A stretch of 64,000 nucleotides of DNA from assembly GCF_025143825.1 (NCBI RefSeq), contig NZ_CP083560.1:372001-436000 (forward strand), written 5' to 3'. The translations under genes and the position numbers were made by a program. The first letter of the stretch is position 1; each line of letters starts with the position of its first letter. This document shows positions 36,001-43,837 of this stretch, one piece after another. Source of the DNA: Sulfitobacter sp. S223. GTDB taxonomy: Bacteria; Pseudomonadota; Alphaproteobacteria; Rhodobacterales; Rhodobacteraceae. The notes below the pieces were generated by a model. It saw nothing but the letters and a program-made list of their open reading frames with translations, searched no databases and was not told where the DNA came from.

Positions 36001-36341
36001 GTAGCGCCAAGGGTGTTTGTTTTATCACGTTAGAGGATGAGGATGGGGTCGCGAACCTTGTGATCTGGCCCAAGTTGTTCGAGCATTTCCGTGCGCTGAT
36101 CATGACGGCGCGGCTGTTGGTGGTGCATGGCCGTGTGCAAACCGATGGTCGTGTGATCCACGTGGTGGCGGACCGGCTTGAGGATCGAACCGAGCGTCTG
36201 GATGCTTTGGCAGAAGACAGGGTGCCGGCAACCCAAGTGCGTGGAGATCACGCCACCCATCCGCTGCCCAGCCATGTGGGCGGCGGGCGCAGGCATCCAC
36301 GCGATGTGCGCGTCATCCCGAAATCTCGTGATTTTCACTGA
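33027..36341 (+). CDS. dnaE2: Error-prone DNA polymerase III alpha subunit, DnaE2
   Basis: A 1104-residue C-family polymerase that carries out damage-induced translesion synthesis with ImuA/ImuB. Domains: PHP (1-250, [10 protein letters not shown]), polymerase palm/fingers (about 280-850) with catalytic aspartates in [16 protein letters not shown] and the later [22 protein letters not shown] block, helix-hairpin-helix, and an OB fold (about 960-1060, [25 protein letters not shown]). It follows imuB by 160 bp with no clear promoter, so it is probably read from the LexA-controlled promoter before imuA. Confidence 0.95.
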   Translation: [1104 protein letters not shown]

Positions 36342-36387
36342 CGGAAGGCTGGGCTAAGATGGGTCAAATTACACGAAGGCCCTCCCG

Positions 36388-37884
36388 ATGAATAACCCGC
36401 TTTATGACACGATGTTTGCACCGCACGCAGGCAAAGACACGCCGTTTTTATTGCTGCCCAACGCAGAGGTCATCACTCACGCGGTGTTTGTGCGTCGCGC
36501 AGCACAACTGGCCCATGCATTGGTGGCACAGGGGATCTCTACCGGTGACCGCGTGGCCGTGCAGGTTGAAAAATGCCCGGATATGCTTGCGCTTTATGCC
36601 GCCTGTGCGCAATTGGGCGCGATCTTTTTGCCGCTGAACACCGCCTACACCGCCGCCGAGGTCGCCTATTTCGTCAGGGATAGCCAGGCAACGCTTCTGG
36701 TGGGTGATCCGGCGCGGTCGGCTGAGCTGGCCGCTGTGGCGCACGATAGCGGCGCTGCCTTCGCCACGCTGAGCGCGACAGGCGGTAGCCTAAGTGACAG
36801 CGCGGATGCGCAGGCTGATACATTCCAGACGGTCGCGCGGAGCGAAGACGATTTGGCGGCTTTTCTTTACACTTCGGGCACCACCGGCCGTTCCAAAGGC
36901 GCGATGTTGAGCCAGAAAAACCTTATCAGCAATGCTGCCACACTGACCGACCTTTGGCAGTTCAGCCGTGAGGATGTGTTGCTGCACGGGTTGCCGATCT
37001 TTCACACGCACGGGCTGTTTGTGGCGACCAATGTGATGCTGATGGCGGGGGGCGCCATGGTGTTTATGCCAAAGCTTGATATCGACCAGCTGATTGAATG
37101 GATGCCGCGTGCAACATCCATGATGGGGGTTCCGACGTTCTACACCCGCTTGCTTGACGATGCACGGTTTGACCGTGCGCTGACCGCGGATATGCGGCTG
37201 TTTATCTCTGGATCTGCGCCGCTGCTGGCCGACACGCATATCGCATTCGAGCAACGCACGGGGCACCGTATCCTTGAACGCTATGGCATGACCGAAACCA
37301 ATATGAATACCTCCAATCCCTATGAGGGGGACCGCCGTGCAGGGACGGTAGGGCTGCCGTTGCCAGATGTGGAACTTCGGGTTGCCAATGCGGACGGAGC
37401 CGAACTGCCGCGCGGTGAGACCGGCGTTGTCGAAGTGCGTGGACCCAATGTGTTTCAGGGATATTGGAACATGCCAGAGAAAACTGCAGAAGACATGCGG
37501 CCTGACGGGTTCTTTATCACCGGAGACCTTGGTGTGCAGGGCGCTGACGGCTACGTGACCATCGTCGGGCGCGGCAAGGATCTGATCATTTCGGGGGGCT
37601 ACAATATCTACCCCAAAGAGCTGGAGCTGATCTTGGACGCGCAGGCGGGTGTCATGGAAAGTGCAGTAATCGGCGTTCCTCACGCGGACCTCGGAGAAGT
37701 GCCGCTGGCGGTTTTGGTGCCTGATGCAGGCGCGCAAATTGATCTGGACGCGATCAAAGCTGCTACAGCTACGGCACTTGCGCGATTCAAACAGCCCCGC
37801 GATTACCGCATCGTGGAAGCGCTGCCGCGCAATACGATGGGAAAAGTCCAAAAAGTGGCATTGCGGGCGGAGTTCGGGACATGA
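36388..37884 (+). CDS. matB: Malonyl-CoA synthetase
   Basis: A 498-residue acyl-CoA synthetase of the ANL superfamily. The P-loop YTSGTTGRSKGAML, the substrate-pocket motif FHTHGLF, ERYGMTETNM, GDLGVQGADGYVTIVGRGKDL and the C-terminal catalytic lysine in PRNTMGKVQK are all present. HTHGLF and overall sequence fit MatB, which activates malonate (or methylmalonate) to the CoA thioester. It overlaps the glycerate kinase start (ATGA), forming a two-gene unit. No malonyl-CoA decarboxylase is beside it. Confidence 0.88.
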   Translation: MNNPLYDTMFAPHAGKDTPFLLLPNAEVITHAVFVRRAAQLAHALVAQGISTGDRVAVQVEKCPDMLALYAACAQLGAIFLPLNTAYTAAEVAYFVRDSQATLLVGDPARSAELAAVAHDSGAAFATLSATGGSLSDSADAQADTFQTVARSEDDLAAFLYTSGTTGRSKGAMLSQKNLISNAATLTDLWQFSREDVLLHGLPIFHTHGLFVATNVMLMAGGAMVFMPKLDIDQLIEWMPRATSMMGVPTFYTRLLDDARFDRALTADMRLFISGSAPLLADTHIAFEQRTGHRILERYGMTETNMNTSNPYEGDRRAGTVGLPLPDVELRVANADGAELPRGETGVVEVRGPNVFQGYWNMPEKTAEDMRPDGFFITGDLGVQGADGYVTIVGRGKDLIISGGYNIYPKELELILDAQAGVMESAVIGVPHADLGEVPLAVLVPDAGAQIDLDAIKAATATALARFKQPRDYRIVEALPRNTMGKVQKVALRAEFGT

Positions 37885-39140
37885 TCGAGACTGAAAAACA
37901 AGAATTCCTAACGGGCTTGTTCGAAGCTGCGGTTACAGCGGCTGATGCACATGCAGCGTTGTCGCAAAACCTGCCTTCAAAGCCAAAAGGGCGAACCGTG
38001 GTTATCGGGGCGGGCAAGGGGGCTGCGCAGCTTGCCGCAGCCTTCGAGGATCTGTGGAATGGCGAACTTAGTGGTGTGGTTGTCACGCGCTATGGCTATG
38101 CTTGTCCGACGCGTCAGATACGCGTGATGGAGGCCGCGCATCCGGTTCCGGATAGTGCCGGTATTGCTGCCACACGCGCGTTGTTCGAAGCCGTGGATGG
38201 GCTGGGGCCTGATGATCTGGTGGTTGCTTTGGTGTGCGGTGGCGGGTCTGCATTGCTTCCCTGTCCGCCTGATGGCCTCGAACTGGCAGATGAGCAGGCA
38301 TTGAATGAGGCACTGCTAGCGTCTGGCGCGCCGATTGGCGTGATGAATGCAATCCGCAAACATGCCAGCGGGATAAAGGGGGGGCGCCTTGCAGCGGCAG
38401 CATACCCCGCGCGGGTGATCAGCCTTGTTGTATCGGACGTGCCAGGAGACGATCCGGCGCAGGTAGCATCTGGCCCAACGGTGCCGGATGCTGTCACACT
38501 TGCGGATACGCTCAGCATGATCGAAGCGCGCGGTTTGTTGCTGCCGCCTGCCGTACTGGAGCGTATGGCGCCTGCGCCGTCACCTGACGATCCGGTATTC
38601 GAGCGCAATGAAGTGCGGGTCGTTGCCTCAGCCCGTTTGTCGCTGGAGGCAGCGGCACGTGCATCCGAAGCAAAAGGAATACCTGCGGTAATCCTGTCTG
38701 ACGCGATTGAGGGTGAGGCAGATGTAATAGGACAGATGCATGCGGCCATCGCGCGCGAAGTGGCGATACAGGGGCGCCCCTTTAAGGCACCGGTCGTGAT
38801 TTTGTCGGGGGGCGAGACAACCGTGACCTTGCGCCACAAGGATGGTCGCGGTGGACGGAATACAGCCTTTTTGCTCGGCTTCGCGCAGGCAATTGAAGGG
38901 CTTCAGGGGATCACCGCGCTTGCTGCCGATACTGACGGGATTGACGGATCAGAAGATAACGCCGGTGCGTTCGCTAATGGTAAGACTGCCGCACGGATGC
39001 GCGCTGCTGGGGTTGATCCGGCGGACGCGCTGCGGCGCAATGATGCATGGGGCGCATTCGATGCGGCTGGTGCGTTGTTTGTACCCGGTCCCACCGGCAC
39101 AAATGTGAATGATTTCCGCGCAATTCTGATTGCGCCTTAA
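37881..39140 (+). CDS. Glycerate 2-kinase / hydroxypyruvate reductase (MOFRL family)
   Basis: A 419-residue member of the GckA/TtuD family. The N-terminal DUF4147 domain has VVIGAGKGAAQLA and LVCGGGSALLPCPPDG (glycine-rich binding loops). The C-terminal MOFRL domain has SGGETTVTLRHKDGRGGRNTAFLL and ALAADTDGIDGSEDNAGAF. Proteins of this family phosphorylate glycerate at C2; older literature calls TtuD hydroxypyruvate reductase. It would move C3 acids from tartrate, glyoxylate or serine-cycle routes into glycolysis. Coupled to matB by ATGA. Its end overlaps the convergent tetR end by four bases. Confidence 0.9.
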   Translation: MIETEKQEFLTGLFEAAVTAADAHAALSQNLPSKPKGRTVVIGAGKGAAQLAAAFEDLWNGELSGVVVTRYGYACPTRQIRVMEAAHPVPDSAGIAATRALFEAVDGLGPDDLVVALVCGGGSALLPCPPDGLELADEQALNEALLASGAPIGVMNAIRKHASGIKGGRLAAAAYPARVISLVVSDVPGDDPAQVASGPTVPDAVTLADTLSMIEARGLLLPPAVLERMAPAPSPDDPVFERNEVRVVASARLSLEAAARASEAKGIPAVILSDAIEGEADVIGQMHAAIAREVAIQGRPFKAPVVILSGGETTVTLRHKDGRGGRNTAFLLGFAQAIEGLQGITALAADTDGIDGSEDNAGAFANGKTAARMRAAGVDPADALRRNDAWGAFDAAGALFVPGPTGTNVNDFRAILIAP

Positions 39141-39796
39141 GCGGATGCATCTGGAAAGATGCGTGCCAGTGCGGCATCCAGTTGCGCAATTTCAGCTGCA
39201 GTGGGACGCTGCCCTGTGAAGGTCAAAACATAATCGGCTGTAAAACTTTGGCGTTGTGAAATCGGTTCGTCCAATCCGGCATCAAAATACCCGATTTGCA
39301 TGTAGTAAAGGACCCTCGCACGGATTAGCGCCTCGGTCGGGACATAGCCGTAGCGGACGAACATCTCGGTCAGCGCCTTTATCCGTTCAGCATCCGACGC
39401 AAGCAGTTTTCGCCTTACATTTGCATCGCGGCGGGACCAGTCGCGGATGGCAAAATCAAGCCGGTTGTTGAATAAGGCAGGATCCAGAAAACATTCGAAT
39501 ATCTGACAGACAGCGCTGGTGACTGTGGGGACAGGGCGCTGGGCTGCTGTTACGATTGCTGCCGTGTTGGTCTCATGCCAATGATCCAGCAAGGCCTCAA
39601 GAAGGTCGTTGCGCGAGGTGAAGTACCAATAAAAGCTGGATCGTGACACATTGAGCTGTGCAGCAAGCGACAGGATCTTCACACGTTCGATCCCGTCCAC
39701 GATCAGGGTTTCAAGCGCTGCATTTGTCCAGTCTTCGCGGGTGGCTTTGATATTGCCGGAGGATGCGCCTCCCCTTTCTGTCTCCTGAGGTGTCAT
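39137..39796 (-). CDS. TetR-family regulator
   Basis: A 219-residue repressor. The N-terminal HTH (about 22-68) reads IERVKILSLAAQLNVSRSSFYWYFTSRNDLL, typical of TetR. The C-terminal ligand domain begins near 85 with conserved RDWSRRDANVRRKL. Its ATG overlaps the stop of the upstream flavoprotein gene (ATGA at 39793-39796), so regulator and enzyme are made together and the regulator probably controls that gene, possibly in response to a methylated glycine or related compound. Ligand unknown. Confidence 0.88.
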   Translation of the reverse strand: MTPQETERGGASSGNIKATREDWTNAALETLIVDGIERVKILSLAAQLNVSRSSFYWYFTSRNDLLEALLDHWHETNTAAIVTAAQRPVPTVTSAVCQIFECFLDPALFNNRLDFAIRDWSRRDANVRRKLLASDAERIKALTEMFVRYGYVPTEALIRARVLYYMQIGYFDAGLDEPISQRQSFTADYVLTFTGQRPTAAEIAQLDAALARIFPDASA

Positions 39797-42195
39797 ACAC
39801 GCATTGCCTTGCCTGACGGATCATAAGGCGAGGCCGGGACAACCTTTGCTGCCCGTTCAACGCCGACGACATGCACGCTTAGCATTGTGTGTTCGTCCGC
39901 ATGCGCCACGTCTACCAGTCCCATTGCCAAGGATTTGCCCAGCGTGTGGGCATAGCCGCCCGATGTCACAAAACCAACCTGTTTGGAGTTGTGCCAGATC
40001 GGTTCATAGCCGCTTGCATCCGCATCGCCCGCGTCAATCTCAAGGGTCACCAGCCGCTGGGCGGGGCCGTTCCCTTCGCGCTCTGCAACGGCGGCATCAT
40101 GGCCGATAAAGTCGCTCCGTTCCCACTCGATCCAGCGATCCATTCCGGTCATAGCCGCTGTGTATCCCTGGGTGAACTCAGCAGACCATATGCCATAGCT
40201 TTTCTCCAACCTCAGCGAGAGCAATGCGTTAAAGCCATATTCGATCATGCCGTCATCCGAACCTGCCTCCAGCAGGGTCTTGCGAAGCATGGCATGATCC
40301 CCTGCGCGGCAGTGGATTTCGTAGCCAAGTTCACCGGTCACCGAAAGGCGACCGATCTTGGTCCGCAGTAATCCGATGTCAAATTGGCCGCAGCCCATGA
40401 AAGGCAATTGCGCCGCTTCCGCATTCAGACGCTCTATCACCGCGCGGGATTTTGGGCCTGATAGCGAGAACCCCGAGACTTCCTCACCGAGGTCTTTGAT
40501 CTGCACATGTTTACCCATGTGGTCTTTAAACCAACGCATGTGCCAAGTGCGCAAATAATAGCTGCCCATGATCCAGTATGTGCCATTACCCCAATTAAAC
40601 AGGGTTAGATCCCCTTTCAGGCGTGCATCTTTACCAAGCATGACAGCTAAGCGGGCGCGAGCCGGTTGGGGCAGTTTGGTGGCAAAGATTGACTTTAGCC
40701 AGGCCTCGGCACCGGCGCCTGAAACTTCGAACCGTGAAAAGCCCGTGATGTCGAGCAGGCCGACGCTCTCACGCACCGCGCGGCATTCGGCTGCAACAAT
40801 GTCAAAAGCGTTTGAACGTTTTAGGGAAGGGACCTCTGTGAACCCTTCGGGCGCAAAGTAGAGAGGTGTTTCCAAATCCCAGCTTTGGCCCCATCGGCAG
40901 CCCGCTGTAGTCATGTCCGCATAGGCACCCGCGGTCTTGATCGGGCGCCCTGCTGGAAGCTGTTCATTCGGGTAAGTCATCACAAACCGGCGGGAATAAA
41001 ACTGTCCGGTCGTTTCTTTGATGTATTGTTTGTTTTCTGCCCAGAGGCCGTAGCGGGCAACATCCATGCCATAGACGTCTGCCTCAGGTTCGCCGTGTAT
41101 CATCCATTCGGCCAGAGATTTTCCCACACCGCCGCCTTGCAGGAACCCTGCCATGACCGCACAGGCAGACCAATAGCCGCGCTTGCCGGGTACGGGGCCG
41201 ACCAGCGGATTGCCATCGGGCGAGAATGTAAATGCGCCGTTTACCCACGTCTTTATCCCGACGTTCTCCAGTGCAGGATAGCGGCCATACCCCATCATCA
41301 GCTCATGTTCGATCCGGTCGGTCTGCTCCTGAAACAACTCCATGCCATAATCCCAAGGTGCGCCGTCCATGGCCCAGTGTTCGTGGTTGACCTCATAAAT
41401 GCCCACTAACAGACCTTTCTGGTCCTGACGTGTATAGGTGAACCCCTCTAGGTCCACTGTCATTGGCACCTCAAAATCCAGTTCGGCCAGTTCAGGTACG
41501 GTGTCGGTCACAAAGTAGTGGTGTTTGAGCGGGGAGACAGGCAGTTCGATCCCTGCCATTCGGCCAACTTGCTTGGCCCATAGACCTCCGGCGTTCACTA
41601 CGTGTTCGCAGTTGATCGTCCCCTTTTCAGTAACAACCTCCCACCCTGCAAGTGTCTGGTTTAGCTCCAGAACTCGGTTGTGTTCGATCACGGTCGCACC
41701 GCGTTTTTTAGCGGCCGTAGCATAGGCGTGAACTGTGCCGGTGGTGTCTACATATCCTTCGCGATCCGCCCACATGCCGCCCAGTAGACCGTCGCCAGAC
41801 ATGATCGGGTTCAGCGCTACGGCTTCTTCGACGCTGACCAGACGACAGTCATCAATGCCGATCGACTGGAAGGTGCGGTAGGCCGATTGCAACCACTCCC
41901 AACGGTCGGGCGTGCCGGCCATGGTAAGGCCTCCGGTCATATGCAGCCCGATGTTCTGGCCCGATTCCTCTTCGATCTCGGATAGAAGGTCGATGGTATA
42001 GGCCTGAAGCGCTGCGATATTGGGGTCGGCGTTCAGCGCGTGAATGCCGCCCGCAGCATGCCAACTGGACCCTGCCGTAAGCACAGAACGCTCAACAAGA
42101 GCCACATCTGTCCATCCCAGTTTGGCGAGATGATAGAGAACCGAAGCGCCAACAACGCCGCCCCCGATTACGACCACGCGGTAATGAGACTTCAT
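39793..42195 (-). CDS. Dimethylglycine/sarcosine dehydrogenase-like flavoprotein with GcvT domain
   Basis: An 800-residue fusion of an N-terminal DAO-type FAD domain (1-380) and a C-terminal aminomethyltransferase (GcvT-like) domain (about 430-790). The FAD motif is GGGVVG (11-16). His46 in SSWHAAGG matches the histidine that carries covalent FAD in rat dimethylglycine dehydrogenase. Such enzymes oxidatively demethylate N-methyl amines and hand the C1 unit to tetrahydrofolate. Glycine-betaine breakdown is a likely setting, but no other betaine genes lie nearby, so the exact substrate (dimethylglycine, sarcosine or a related methylamine) is open. The start follows GGGAG. Confidence 0.85.
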   Translation of the reverse strand: MKSHYRVVVIGGGVVGASVLYHLAKLGWTDVALVERSVLTAGSSWHAAGGIHALNADPNIAALQAYTIDLLSEIEEESGQNIGLHMTGGLTMAGTPDRWEWLQSAYRTFQSIGIDDCRLVSVEEAVALNPIMSGDGLLGGMWADREGYVDTTGTVHAYATAAKKRGATVIEHNRVLELNQTLAGWEVVTEKGTINCEHVVNAGGLWAKQVGRMAGIELPVSPLKHHYFVTDTVPELAELDFEVPMTVDLEGFTYTRQDQKGLLVGIYEVNHEHWAMDGAPWDYGMELFQEQTDRIEHELMMGYGRYPALENVGIKTWVNGAFTFSPDGNPLVGPVPGKRGYWSACAVMAGFLQGGGVGKSLAEWMIHGEPEADVYGMDVARYGLWAENKQYIKETTGQFYSRRFVMTYPNEQLPAGRPIKTAGAYADMTTAGCRWGQSWDLETPLYFAPEGFTEVPSLKRSNAFDIVAAECRAVRESVGLLDITGFSRFEVSGAGAEAWLKSIFATKLPQPARARLAVMLGKDARLKGDLTLFNWGNGTYWIMGSYYLRTWHMRWFKDHMGKHVQIKDLGEEVSGFSLSGPKSRAVIERLNAEAAQLPFMGCGQFDIGLLRTKIGRLSVTGELGYEIHCRAGDHAMLRKTLLEAGSDDGMIEYGFNALLSLRLEKSYGIWSAEFTQGYTAAMTGMDRWIEWERSDFIGHDAAVAEREGNGPAQRLVTLEIDAGDADASGYEPIWHNSKQVGFVTSGGYAHTLGKSLAMGLVDVAHADEHTMLSVHVVGVERAAKVVPASPYDPSGKAMRV

Positions 42196-42424
42196 GAGGA
42201 TCTCCCGTTGAGCTGTTTAAAGAAACGCTAGCGAGCAGATTTTCCTATGTCTAGACACTTGTGTCCAGAGGTGCGCGGTACGCTGGGATTGTTGCTGCTG
42301 ACGGGGCGTTTGGATTTTATCGCGAGGCTTGCATTTTTCTTTATCCGCAGGCTGGAATGATCATGTAAGTTGCGCCGTCCCAGACACAAGCGGCTCTCAA
42401 TCGGATGTCAGAGTGCAGGGCTGA

Positions 42425-42438
42425 TTGATAACCATCAA
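42425..42438. promoter_or_regulatory. FNR-type box
   Basis: TTGAT-AACC-ATCAA, a perfect match to the anaerobox consensus TTGAT-N4-ATCAA. It could serve the dksA-like gene as a distal site or the divergent flavoprotein gene 230 bp away. Confidence 0.75.
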
Positions 42439-42540
42439 TCCCGCGCGCGTATCCTTGATTTGGCTTGCTGCCTTCAGTCCATCCTGTCGCTTGATTTATT
42501 CCGCATCAATGGCGATCGAGCCAAGAGATCGCCAAGACAA

Positions 42541-42554
42541 TTGATCCGGATCAA
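42541..42554. promoter_or_regulatory. FNR-type box upstream of the dksA-like gene
   Basis: TTGAT-CCGG-ATCAA, a perfect 14-bp palindrome. With the usual centre at -41.5 it would start transcription near 42589, leaving a leader of about 97 nt before the dksA-like gene. Confidence 0.8.
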
Positions 42555-42685
42555 TAGTGGGCGGTGCTAGTGTGGAATGACTAATCAATCACAATTGGAC
42601 GGCGATCATCAATGTCCCTGTAACCGACCACTAATATTGCAGCGGCTTTTGTTGCCTTTCACATCTGCCTTGGGAGAACCGACGT

Positions 42686-43021
42686 ATGGACTACGAAAAA
42701 CATAAGAAAAAGATTCAGGCCCAGCTGGCTGAATTGGAAGGCCGCCTTGAAAAGGTAGAGGCGGCTCTTGATGAACCTGCGGATCAGGATCTTGAAGATC
42801 AAGCCATCGAACTGGAAGATGATGAAGTCCTTGAAAACATTGGCCGCGCCGGTGTCAAAGAGCGCAACCTGCTGAATGCAGCGCTGGCCCGTATCGAAAA
42901 AGGCACTTACGGCATCTGCAAGAAATGCGGAGAGAAAATTTCCGAGGCGCGCCTTGATGCAGTGCCGTACGCCTTGCTTTGTCGCAGTTGTGCCGGGGCA
43001 GGACCACATGAGCCAACGTAA
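42686..43021 (+). CDS. TraR/DksA-type zinc-finger protein
   Basis: A 111-residue protein. Residues 1-60 are a highly charged coiled coil. Residues 75-105 hold a four-cysteine zinc finger, Cys78, 81, 99 and 102 (C-x2-C-x17-C-x2-C), as in DksA/TraR proteins that reach into the RNA polymerase secondary channel. It is shorter than E. coli DksA (151) and lacks its DxxDxA coiled-coil tip, so a DksA-like effect on polymerase is uncertain. A GGGAG site precedes the ATG. First gene of the apparent FNR-controlled island. Confidence 0.87.
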   Translation: MDYEKHKKKIQAQLAELEGRLEKVEAALDEPADQDLEDQAIELEDDEVLENIGRAGVKERNLLNAALARIEKGTYGICKKCGEKISEARLDAVPYALLCRSCAGAGPHEPT

Positions 43022-43121
43022 AGCCAAAACAAAACACCCGATTTCCATCGACAAACGGCGATAGCTTTTCAGGTCTATGCGGCACCGGGAAACGATCAAA
43101 CCCTCAATCAGGAGAGTCAAA

Positions 43122-43772
43122 ATGCGAAGTGATGCACTCATTAAAGATGACATTCTGGAAGAAATTGATTTTGATCCAAAAGTCGAAGCAACAGACATTG
43201 GTGTCACTGTAAAAAATGGTGCCGTCACGCTTCATGGGACTGTTCAGAGCTATTTCGAGGAACTGGATGTTATCAAAGCGGCGAAACGCATCAAGGGTGT
43301 GCATACCGTGGTTGAAGAGATAAGGATCAAATACCTACCAGACCCACAAATCGGCGATACGGACATTGCCGAACATATCGCTCATCTGTGTGAGTGGAAC
43401 ACAACATTTCGGAGATACGACATCAAAGCCGAAGTGAAAAATGGATGTGTTACGTTGACCGGCGAGGTAGACTGGCAATACCAACGTGAGGATATCAGTG
43501 ATCAGGTTTCGCGCTTGAGCGGCGTGACCGGTGTGGTGAATTTGATCGCCATGCGGCCGCACCTGTCAGAGGTGGATGTGAAGCGAAAGATTTCGCAGGC
43601 ATTGCACCGTAGCGCTACAGCTGAAGCGTCAAAAATCGACGTAGACGTCGCCGATGGCATAGTCACCCTGAAGGGGCATGTGCACGCATGGTATGAGCGT
43701 AAGTTGGCAGAAGACGCAGCATGGTCTGCGCCGGGCGTCAAAAGAGTGATCGACCAAATTCGGATTAGTTGA
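43122..43772 (+). CDS. Protein with three BON domains
   Basis: A 216-residue protein built of three BON repeats (about 4-70, 78-148, 150-215), each with the pattern I-x-V-x-V-x-(N/D)-G-x-V-T-L-x-G-x-V: VKNGAVTLHGTV, VKNGCVTLTGEV, VADGIVTLKGHV. BON domains bind phospholipid or act as osmotic/stress scaffolds (OsmY, Kbp). Here there is no signal peptide, so it is predicted cytoplasmic, unlike OsmY. The start at 43122 follows AGGAGAG; the upstream ATG at 43077 is rejected. It sits 100 bp after the dksA-like gene, probably in the same transcript. Confidence 0.88.
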   Translation: MRSDALIKDDILEEIDFDPKVEATDIGVTVKNGAVTLHGTVQSYFEELDVIKAAKRIKGVHTVVEEIRIKYLPDPQIGDTDIAEHIAHLCEWNTTFRRYDIKAEVKNGCVTLTGEVDWQYQREDISDQVSRLSGVTGVVNLIAMRPHLSEVDVKRKISQALHRSATAEASKIDVDVADGIVTLKGHVHAWYERKLAEDAAWSAPGVKRVIDQIRIS

Positions 43773-43837
43773 TCCGCATTTATCGACTTCGCCTGTTTGC
43801 TGCGACCCCGCTGTTGATATCAGGTCGCGGCTACCCT

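Larger units (their letters stand above)
42196..42685. other. Intergenic region with two perfect FNR boxes
   Basis: A 490-bp gap with no convincing gene. Its main content is the two FNR-type palindromes listed separately, 116 bp apart centre to centre. It marks the boundary between the flavoprotein operon and the stress island. Confidence 0.6.

Noticed and set aside
36790-37851. Reverse frame of about 353 codons
   Set aside because: Complement of matB, rich in His, Gln and Arg as expected for a shadow of a GC-rich gene.
43802-43828. Possible terminator between the BON and ZIP genes
   Set aside because: Only a 6-bp stem with a 15-base loop and no T-run; too weak to call.
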